From Coriolopsis trogii (taxonomy: Eukaryota; Basidiomycota; Agaricomycetes; Polyporales; Polyporaceae), in assembly GCA_020543525.1 (NCBI GenBank), contig JAHYIO010000023.1, positions 2,108,001 through 2,172,000 on the forward strand: DNA of 64,000 nt. The letters are read 5' to 3'. Below, in pieces: positions 55,410-64,000 of the stretch; within the stretch, counting starts at the first letter, position 1, and every line of letters starts with the position of its first letter. A program made the position numbers and the translations under genes. The notes below the pieces were generated by a model, which searched no databases, was not told the DNA's origin, and saw nothing but the letters and a program-made list of their open reading frames with translations.

Positions 55410-58210
55410 TCAGCTGCGCGGAACGAAGATGGCGACCAGAACGATGAAGGGGATATAGGTGAAGAGCGAGACGACGGACATGACACGACACCGCAGCCTC
55501 CACGATCTCGCATCTGGTTGTAGGTCTCCCTTGAGAACATTACGCCACACGAGCCATGAATAACTCACCGTGTTCCACTTGCGGGTCATCCAGAGTCACG
55601 GCCTTCTCCGTATCAGTCCCACCAACACGCCTCGTTTGCGGTATGTGCCAGAAGCTCGCCACCCACCACAAGGGAAAGAGGACGAACCCGATGAAGAACA
55701 TCCAGGCGTGGATTGGAGACCCTTGCTCGTCCGTTGAGCCCAAGCTCAATGTCCATGGCGTAGGCTGAACACGAGGAGGCTTGCGAGGATCGCGCATATA
55801 GTATCCTCCAGAGCGAATGCTGACAGACGGGGCATGAGGCGCAACGAGAGCACTAATGGGGAACGATATCTCGGACATGCTCCGTCGCCGCTCTGCCGGA
55901 GTGAGATGGTGGTGTCGTTGAGGAGCGCTTGTAGACTCCGGACGGGCAGAACGATTGGAGGTCTTCGAGGTTATCCGTTGCAGTGCATTTGGTATGTGGG
56001 ACCGATTCGGCCACGAGTCGGTGGGATGTCGCTGTACGGACGCAGGTCGCCGCGATTGTGAAGAGGCAGGTCTCGAACGTGGCGGAGTGTCCGAAGGGGA
56101 CGACGATGACTGAATGCGAGCGCGTTTGCGGCCGTTGTAGGAAGAGGGAGCTCCGGAAACCTCAGAGACGCGTTGTGAGCCTGTGAAGGGGTCAGTATAT
56201 GAAGCAACACCCGTAGTCTGAGCGCGATCACGTACGGCGACCATCCGCAGGAATGACAAACGTGGCGTGATGGCCGGTGCGCTGGTCTGGCGGTGTAAGG
56301 TCGACATCTTCGGCCTTGCGCTTTCCTTTGACCGGAGTCTCGAGACCAGACTTCTCAGACACTGAGCGCAAGCCTGGTTCACTAGCAGTGCGAGGAGTGC
56401 GAGGGATGCGCTGCGGTGCTGGAGGTGGAGGTGTCGAAATAAGAGGAAAAGCAGCGGAAGACGGGCCAGCCCCTCCATTATGATTTGAAGATGAGGTGGA
56501 CGCGATGGGGGTAGATTGCTCGCTGAGTTGCGAAAGACGTTTGCTGCGAGACCTGCTGGGAGTGCCTGTTAGAGAGCTGGTACTCAACTCTCTCCGAGGC
56601 GCGTCCCTCGCGTCGATAAAGGTAGATTGCTCGCTGAGCTGTGATGCACGTTTGCTGCGCGACCGGCTCGAGGTGCCAGTACGAGATGCTCTTCTGGGCG
56701 CATCTCGCGTGTCGCTGGCCTTTCTTGTCAGCGTGCTTGCTCCATTATGTGCGTCTGCCATCCAGGACCTCTCCAGGCTCTCCTCTTCTCGCTCCAGCGG
56801 ATTGGTGTAGGGGGAAGAATGCGATAAGTTACTGGTAGCGCCGGCTCTATAGTCCTCCGCTACACGTGCAAAGTCAGTCATCGTGCAGGCATCATGTCCG
56901 CCCCTTGCTCACCGTCTAGTGGGGTGGGCGACGTGGGCGACGACAGCGATAGGGAAGGGGGTATAAAGTGGGGAGAACAAGGTCTCTCACAACCGGACGC
57001 CGGCGGCGACACACGCAAAGCATGAGGCTCGGCAACTCCCGGTCGCTCACGCCCGCCACCTGCGTCCAGGAACTGCCTCTCATCTCCGCCCCTTTCCAGT
57101 AAGCTATCTACAACTATGTCATGCATGTTTCGTTCGTGAAAGTCATCATCAGTGGTCGTGAAGTGTCGTGGTATGTTGCGTTGGGCTGAACGAGACCGGG
57201 TCTTGGCTTTCTTCTGTCTTCTGGGGAACGTGTTCGTGCGAGACGGCACGTTCTCGGTAGAGTAAGTCAAAGGGAGAACCGGCATGGAAGTATGCGCCAC
57301 GGTGTCAGCCCCGGGCTGCAGAGGGGATAGCGCAGTGGCATAATTGGCAGGGCTGTGAACACCGAACGTGACAGCCGCAGAGTGGTGCGACTGCACAGAC
57401 CGGTTTGAGAGCGAACCGGCCAGAGTCGATAGCATCGAGACGTCCTGGCTGCTGTCTGTGGGCCGCGAGTTTGAGTTACGATCGATAGAAGCACTCGAGG
57501 CAAGATTGGACACGGTCTGTCGCTCCTTGCTCATGGAAGAGCTCCGGAACGCGCCCGAGTCGACGCTGGCCATTCGAGAGCTTCGGGCAGAAGGCGGATG
57601 CGGGCTACCATAGGGCGAGCGTGAAGGTCTCTTGCGATGCCTCCCGAATGTGGACCATGGCGACCCGGTGGAGATTTGCTGCGACAGCCGCGCAGCCCGT
57701 TGCTTGCCCTTCCAAGCCGATGGTGCCGCGGGCGCCGTGGCGGACATGAACTCTTCATTCTCCTTTTCTGACGCGGTGCGGGGCTCGTGTTCAGGTGGGG
57801 AGCGAGCCTTCGGTCCTAGGCCAAGCGTACTCAGGCCGGATCGTTTGCGTGGACGGGGAGGGCTGAGAGCGGCCGACCGAGGTGGGTGGAATTGCTCCAG
57901 AGCTCCGAGTAGGGCAGGAAGATCTTCGACAATCCTCCGGTCGACCAGCATGGGTTCCGAGCGAGAGGGCGAAAGTGTCGCGGTCGGCGGCAACACGAGC
58001 GGTGGAGATGGAGGCAGCTCAGCAGAGGCCGTACTCTGATGGCTGAGCGTTCGCCTCCGGAAACGAGCCAGAATGGAAGGCATATCTGAGTGCTGAGAAC
58101 GAAAGAGATGAGCATATACACAGTTTCGCAACGATTCAGACGGACTCACCCAGCAAGGAATGCGCCAATATCCGTCGTTGGGTCGTGAGCGGGGCGTTAG
58201 TAGCGTTCAT
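55410..58210 (-). CDS. Ser-rich protein with two C-terminal membrane helices
   Basis: Five exons are inferred. Exon 1 starts at 58210 (MNATNAPLTTQRRILAHSLL) and splices to DMPSILARFRRRTLSHQS. A long Ser/Pro/Arg-rich, probably cytosolic and disordered region follows, continuing across an intron (PTPLD to AEDYRAGA) and another (IPAD to GSQRVSE). It contains a duplicated segment: SRSRSKRASQLSEQST and SRSRSKRLSQLSEQST. Near the C-terminus are IHAWMFFIGFVLFPLWWVAS and, after the last intron, SWRLRCRVMSVVSLFTYIPF followed by IVLVAIFVPRS-stop, two membrane helices separated by a PQTRRVGG loop. I recall similar uncharacterised proteins in basidiomycetes but no named family. The intron joins remove in-frame stops that would otherwise suggest two genes. 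Confidence 0.65.
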
Positions 58211-58757
58211 GAAAGTCGTCGTGGACGTCGACTTCGCACGATAACGCGGTGCGATACTTATATCTAGGCGAGGGAAGACATGTCATCAGATCCTGTAAGT
58301 ACGAACCGAGTTCTCTCCCTCCCGCGCAGGAGGATCCCATATCGGGACGTCAGAGTTCCTCTGGTCGGATTTTCAGACCGGTTCACGAATCACGGCGATG
58401 CCGTGGGCATCAGAAAAGAACTGGATTGCGGATGAAGCGCGGCAGAGTACGCGGGTCTGTCGTGGTGGTTCAGGTTCAACCTGCGTTGCCTCGGCTTAAG
58501 CTTCTCCGACCATCTGTCACTCATGACCTCAGTGGAAGAAGGGTCAGTTATCCGTGTTAACAGAGGTTAGTAATCCGAATTATCGGTCTATCAGTCCCCG
58601 TGACGCGGTAAGTCCCCGACTTGACTTGATTATCTTGCCCTGCTTACCGAAGCGGGCCAGTGTCGGTCACAGCATCGCCCGGTAGCGCTGATCCAACGGT
58701 CACCATCGTTGTCCACGTCCACCACGTCCACCTCGTCTCCTGCTATCTTGGCCCGTC
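58211..58757. promoter_or_regulatory. Divergent intergenic region
   Basis: 547 bp between the membrane protein (minus) and the epsin gene (plus), presumably holding both promoters. No TATA box or repeat noticed. Confidence 0.4.
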
Positions 58758-60804
58758 ATGGACCGCCTCGAGTCTCTCGGAAATGCGCTCTCGCAGATTA
58801 CCATGTACGACATCAAGTCCATGGTCAACCAGGTGAGCTCTCCGACATCAGAGGTTCGCTGCGGCGTCTGACAGCTCGCAGGCCAAAAACGTTGTCTTCA
58901 ACGTGAGTGAGATGGAGGCAAAGGTCCGGGACGCGACCAATGACGAGCCATGGTACGTGTTGGATGTACGTGATGTCTTGGAGGAATGCTCAGTTGCGCA
59001 GGGGTGCGAGTTCGACATTGATGCAGGAGATTGCCCAAGGGTACGTGAGCTCATGTTACCACACGCGCATATATTGACTCCTCCCTCGCGTGCTTGACGT
59101 TTCACAGCACCTTCAACTTGTAAGTCTTCCCATACACATTGGCTTCAAGACCACTCAGCTCTACGCAGCCAAAACTTCAACGAGATCATGCCTGCTATCT
59201 ATTCACGGTTCATGGAGAAGGAAGCTCGTCAATGGCGGCAGATCTACAAGGTAGGGGCAGTGTGGGGCTTTGTCTCCGGTTGTCACCTGCTGAGCCGCAG
59301 CGACGTCAGGCCTTGCAACTACTTGAATATCTGGTCAAGAACGGCAGTGAGCGTGTAGTTGACGATGCACGTTCTCATATCGGTACCATCAAGATGTTGA
59401 GGAACTTCTACTACGTGGACGATAAGGGAAAGGATCAAGGCATCAACGGTACGTGCATCCTATACCTCTGAGTCGCTCTGTCTATAGACCGCGTATATCG
59501 CAGTGCGCAACCGCTCCAAAGAGCTTGTCGAGCTTTTGGGCGACGTCGAACAAATCCGCGCCGAGCGCCGCAAGGCCAAGGCTAACAAGCACAAGTATAC
59601 CGGTGTTGGAAATGACGCCATGAGCTTTAGTTCGGGAGGCGGGCGATATGGTGGATTTGGAAGTGACAGTTTGGGTTATACCGGAGGAGGATACGGCGGA
59701 GGCGGAAGTGGCAGCTACGGTGGTGGTAGCGGGGGCTACAGTGGACGAGGTAAGTTTCACAGCCATGTCTGTAGAAGGGTCTCCTTTGACATGTCCCCAG
59801 GTTATGACAGCTACAGTCCGGGTGGAGGTAGTAGCGGAGGTGGCTCGAGTTCTCGCAGGCAATTCCAGGAGTACGACGCAGGAGACGACGACGTTATGCC
59901 AAGGCGGTCCAACTCACTATCCATCTCTGCCTCCGGCTCTGCCTCACGCTCCACGGCCCAGCGGTCGTCAACGCTGCCCGCTGCTCCCGAGCCGCCCAAG
60001 GCAAAGCAGCCCGAAATCGACCTTTTGGGCATGGACGATGATGACTTCGGTGGACCCGTCTCAGCGCCAGCGGAGAAAGCGCTGCCAACAGTCGGGTCAC
60101 AGACCCTCCAAGTTGGTGAGTCCATGAACAATGGTCCCTCTTGAAACGATCCGCTCACCGCCTCTGAAGGAGGTGATGACGATTTCGACGACTTCCAGAG
60201 CGCGCCACCTTCTGCCGCTCCGACCAGCAACGCTTCCTTCCCTGCAGCAATTCCAACGTCTCTGAGTCCCCCGCTTGCCGCTCAGCCAGCAGTGCAACCA
60301 GTGCAGACCAACAATAGCCTATTCAACATGCTGTCGACTCCTGCAGCGGCGACGCCTGTACGAACCCCGTACATGTCTTCCCCTGCGCAGAACCCGATGC
60401 AAAACATGATGCGACCGATGATGGCCTCTCCGCCTCCCATGTCATCTCCTCCCCCAATGGGCGCCCCCATGATGGCCACCCCGCTGGTTCCCAACCAGTC
60501 CATGATGTCACCGACGTCGCCACCTCCCCGTGCATCGACTGCCACACCGAGCTCTTCGCAGCAGAAGCCAACGGCTAGCTTTGATGACCTGTGGTCGATG
60601 TCCCTCGGGTCGGCTTCAAACAAGGGCACGCCGGCAGCGGGCGGCCAGAAGACTATGAAGGATCTGGAGAAGGAGAAGGCGCAGGCGCAAATGTGGGGAG
60701 GTCAGAACAAGCCTCCTGCGGGCGCCGGATTCGGGTCGTTCGCCGGAGCTTCGTCGACGTCCAACACGTCGTCTGGGAACGGGCTCGATGACCTGCTTTT
60801 ATGA
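58758..60804 (+). CDS. ENTH-domain epsin, Ent3/CLINT1-like
   Basis: Clathrin adaptor at the trans-Golgi/endosome that binds phosphoinositides. The N-terminal ENTH domain is split by several short introns: MDRLESLGNALSQITMYDIK then SMVNQ, AKNVVFNVSEMEAKVRDATN with DEPW, GASSTLMQEIAQG, NFNEIMPAIYSRFMEKEARQ with WRQIYKALQLLEYLVKNGSE, and VRNRSKELVELLGDVEQIRA with ERRKAKANKHKYTG. After it comes a Gly/Ser/Tyr-rich stretch, then acidic motifs DLLGMDDDDFGG and GDDDFDDFQSAPP, which resemble gamma-ear (AP-1/GGA) binding motifs. The C-terminus is Pro/Met/Gln-rich and ends ...GLDDLLL. Similarity of ENTH and DFDDF motifs favours Ent3 over Ent1/2, since no UIM or NPF motif was seen. Start at 58758. Confidence 0.87.
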
Positions 60805-61581
60805 AGGTGATCATGGGTCGATGGCAAGGGGTGGTCCTCGGGGTTGTTTGCGTGTTGTTTGGAGATAGAGGTCCTGTTGAGTCGTCCATGGGGACGATTT
60901 AGATCAGGACCGTCAGGTACTACCTCTGGGTTCTTATGACTATTTGGTCTGGAATGCGCGACGCATGCTTCATCCAGGTGCCTGGCGTTGTCGCGACACA
61001 ACCGCGCTGCCGCCTGGATTAGCGTATCTTGCCAGGAACCTGCTCGTATGGGTCTATGTGCCGCGCGTGGCCGTGCTCTGGATGTGTCGGACATATGAAG
61101 GACAAGTCCAGCGCAGTGCAGATCGGATGTGTTGGACATGACGAGTTGTCGACATGTGGTGTCCGCGGACGTGTGAACGCGGTATCTTACCCAGCACGCC
61201 CGACGCTTATCGGGAGGTGACGATGGTTGTGCCGTATACGCTCGCCCAGTGCCCCAGTGCTGGCAAGAAGAGCTGTCAGTGTGTCAAGACATGCGTACAT
61301 TCGACGGGCGCACACGTCCTGGACCTCATGGCAGAGGCCATACGGAGGTTATGTAGCCACTGATGGAGAAGGGCGCGACTGATCATGCGACCCGATACCC
61401 TCGCCGTCCTCGACATCAAACCGTAGCAGAGGACCGCGTGTTCGTCGGGCTCCGCGCCAATGATGCTCTGGCCGACGTCGTTAAATAGCGAGCGCGGGGG
61501 AGGCACGAATCTCAGAGACGTCCGTTTCCGGGCCCCCAACATTCACCTTCTTCATACCCACTCGTTCTCGCCACGGACGCG
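60805..61581. other. Intergenic region without recognisable gene
   Basis: 3' flank of the epsin gene and promoter of the GH20 gene. No gene, RNA or repeat recognised; no strong TATA box. Confidence 0.4.
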
Positions 61582-63634
61582 ATGAAGTTCCTCGCACTCG
61601 CGGCACTCCTCGCGGCGACGTACCAGCCCGCCGACGCCCTCTGGCCGCAGCCACGCGGCGTGGAGGCGGGCAGCAGCACGCTCCGCCTCGCGAAGAACTT
61701 CCAGATCACCGTCTCCGGGCACGGCATCCCCAACGACCTCTGGGACGCGGTCTCCCGCACAGAGGCCGCGCTCCAGAAGGACAAGCTCGGGCGGCTCATC
61801 GTTGGGCGCGGCGCGTCGGACGCGAAGACGTTCTCCAAGGCGAAGACACTCTCGAAGCTGACGCTCTCCCTCGACAAGGGCGCGTCCTTCAAAACGATCA
61901 CGAGCGAGGCCCAAAAAGCTCCCGAGGACAGAGACGAGGCGTACAGCCTGACCGTCCCCTCCGACGGTTCGCCCGCGACCTTGACCGCGAACTCGTCGCT
62001 CGGTCTTCTCAGAGGCCTGACGACGTTCGGCCAGCTGTGGTACGAGCACGACGGGACGACCTACGCGCACAATGCGCCCTTGAAGATCGCCGACTCGCCT
62101 GCATACGTTCGTTCCATCTTTTTTGATCTTGTCTCGAGGAGTCGTTGATGTCGGGTCTTCTGCATGCAGCCCTACCGTGGTCTCATGCTCGACACCGCGC
62201 GTAACTTGTGAGTGCTTTTGACATACGCGGCGTCAACATGGTGGTGAACCGTTAAACGTGCAGCTACCCTGTTTCGGACATTAAGCGCACGCTCGACGCG
62301 ATGAGCATGGTCAAGGTTCGCTCTCTCTTAGCGAGCTACCTCCATCCTCGGCGACTTATGCGACATCCAGCTCAACCAATTCCACTGGCACATCGTCGAC
62401 AGCCAGAGCTTCCCTCTCGTCATTCCTGGCTTCACCGACCTGTCTGCCAAGGGTGCATACTCTTCCTCTCAGGTGTACAGCCCCAGTGATGTCAAGGACA
62501 TCATTTCGTACGCCGGCGCAGTAAGTGCTGTCATCTTGTGTCTAACGCTTATTGTGATTGATATTCAGTGATCGCAGCGTGGTATAGATGTCATGGTCGA
62601 AATCGACACCCCAGGACACACCGCAGTGATCGCAGAGGCGCACCCCGACTTCATCGCCTGCCCCGGTGCGAGTCCTTGGGCTACCTACGCCAATGGTACG
62701 TGATCGTCGCGGTGCAAGGCCACAGTTAAAAACTGACTCTGCTCTCGTTCAGAGCCTCCTGCTGGGCAGCTCCGCTTCGCTGACTCGAAGGTCACGGAGT
62801 ACATCTCGGACCTGTTCACCGCTGTTTCGAAAATGTTCCCATCAAAGCTGTTCAGCACCGGCGGTGACGAGCTGAATACCAAGTGCTACGACATTGACGA
62901 GCCCACTCAGGCCTCCCTCAAGGCTTCTGGCAGCACGCTGGAACAGGCCCTTGACGTCTTCACGCAAAAGACACACAAGGCGCTCGAGGCTCAAGGCAAG
63001 ACGCCTGTCGTCTGGGAAGGTGAATATATGCGCATCTCTCCTGCCCCTGTTGTAGCTCACGTCCGTTGCAGAGATGGTCCTTGACCACAACGTCACCCTC
63101 AGCCCTGAGACGAAGGTCCTCGTCTGGATCTCATCCGCCAACGTCAAGGCCGTCGTCCAAAAGGGCTACAAGACCATCCACGCTGCGTCCGACTACTTCT
63201 ACCTCGTACGTCTTCCTCTGTAACCCCGCAGCAATCCCGTCGCTAACGCTCGTTCTCAGGACTGCGGAGCAGGCGGCTGGGTGGGTGCGAACCCAGCGGG
63301 CAACAGCTGGTGCGACCCGTTCAAGACCTGGCAGCACGCGTACTCGTTCGACCCCGTCGCGAACCTCACCGCCGAGGAGTCCCAGCTTATCCTCGGCGGC
63401 CAGCACCTCCTCTGGGCCGAGCAATCCGGCCCCGAGAACGTCGACCCAACTGTCTGGCCCCGCGCCGCGTCCTCCGCGGAGCTCTTCTGGTCCGGGCCGG
63501 GTGGCAACATCAGCGAGGCCCTTCCCCGTCTTCACGACGTCGCGTACCGCATGCGCCAGCGCGGTATCAAGGCGATCTCTTTGCAGCCCGAGTATTGCGC
63601 CCTTCGTCAGGGTGCATGTGATCTTACTGCTTGA
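61582..63634 (+). CDS. Secreted beta-N-acetylhexosaminidase, GH20
   Basis: Removes terminal N-acetylglucosamine from chitin fragments. The start at 61582 gives a signal peptide, MKFLALAALLAATYQPADAL, then the domain b region: WPQPRGVEAGSSTLRLAKNF, LLRGLTTFGQLW. The catalytic barrel follows: PYRGLMLDTARN, YPVSDIKRTLDAMSMVKLNQ followed by FHWHIVDSQSFPL, GIDVMVEIDTPGHTA, and FSTGGDELNTKCY, where GGDE holds the catalytic Asp-Glu pair of GH20. Next are TPVVWEEMVLDHNVTLSPET, VLVWISSANVKAVVQKGYKT, AASDYFYLDCG, NSWCDPFKTWQHAYSFDP, GGQHLLWAEQSGPENVD and AELFWSGPGG. About seven short introns; one donor is the rarer GTTCGT. Roughly 550 residues, usual family length. Chitin turnover in cell wall remodelling or nutrition is the likely role. 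Confidence 0.92.
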
Positions 63635-64000
63635 TTGGACGTTGCCGCTTGGCAGTCCCTGCCTGGGTAACTCACTTCGTGCAATCCCCCTTCTCAGTGC
63701 TGTCTTGAACAATATACTGTCGCTAATCCCTTACGGAGGACCCTCTTTGTCACTCACTCAATTAATGTACTCGACTCGAGTATACGACGGGTATCCATCT
63801 GAAGTCTTGACGCGTCGGAATGGGCGTCGATGGATTCATGACGCGCAAGGTGAGTCGCCTCACGGGGCGAAGTAGGACGAGCGAGTGGACAATCGGCACG
63901 CGGATTCACGACTAGAAGGTCTGCCTACGGAGACAACGAATCCACGACGTCTGATCTCGCTCGAGCGACAATAGCATGTGGAGAAGGGATACTGCATTTA
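63635..64000. other. Right-edge flank without recognisable gene
   Basis: 366 bp downstream of the GH20 stop. An open frame runs through part of it but shows no protein-like features. Confidence 0.45.

Noticed and set aside
56878..58149. Two separate overlapping minus-strand genes at 55.5-58.2 kb
   Set aside because: A GTGAGC..TAG intron near 56.84-56.92 kb removes the stop and joins the frames as PTPLD-AEDYRAGA, so one gene is the simpler model.

Overview
The window looks like nuclear DNA of a filamentous basidiomycete, class Agaricomycetes and probably order Polyporales. Genes carry many short introns (about 50-70 nt, GT..AG), both strands are densely used, and several gene types are typical of this group: lineage-expanded F-box/LRR proteins with micro-exons, a ZZ-finger/coiled-coil protein, MCT-like MFS permeases and a 115-kDa-type NAD glutamate dehydrogenase. 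Everything was read by eye; exon joins are inferred from splice signals and frame, and no database was searched.

Layout. 0-2.6 kb: a left-truncated ZZ zinc-finger gene, then a 3' remnant of an F-box-family gene. 2.8-9 kb (minus strand): a TGL2/DUF676-type lipase and two tandem MCT-like MFS transporters. 9.5-14.9 kb: a MIF4G-like protein (+), the beta subunit of geranylgeranyltransferase I (-) and an F-box protein (+). 14.9-28.4 kb: a gene-poor stretch holding one recognisable enzyme gene (zeta-crystallin-type quinone oxidoreductase) and three tiny TATA-driven ORFs of 41, 51 and 39 codons. Their predicted peptides share a C-terminal 14-residue block ending in Val-Phe-Phe-stop. 28.4-37.6 kb (minus strand): four tandem paralogous F-box/LRR genes with the same four-exon structure, the third broken by a 10-nt deletion. 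38.4-43.4 kb: an APC amino-acid permease (-) and a short-chain dehydrogenase (+). 45-49.5 kb: NAD-dependent glutamate dehydrogenase (+). 50.2-53.3 kb: divergent NOT2 (CCR4-NOT) and RPC9 (RNA polymerase III) genes. 53.4-55.1 kb: an apparently non-autonomous element with 451-bp terminal inverted repeats that look identical, flanked by TA. 55.4-63.6 kb: a Ser-rich two-membrane-helix protein (-), an Ent3-like epsin (+) and a secreted GH20 beta-N-acetylhexosaminidase (+).

Most genes are unrelated housekeeping neighbours, not a pathway; local duplication produced the MFS pair and the F-box array. The best candidate for something undescribed is the VFF micropeptide family: three short ORFs on both strands over 10.5 kb, each 139-174 nt downstream of a strong TATA box, with Ser/Pro/Thr/Ala-rich variable N-termini and a conserved C-terminus. 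No function can be assigned from sequence.
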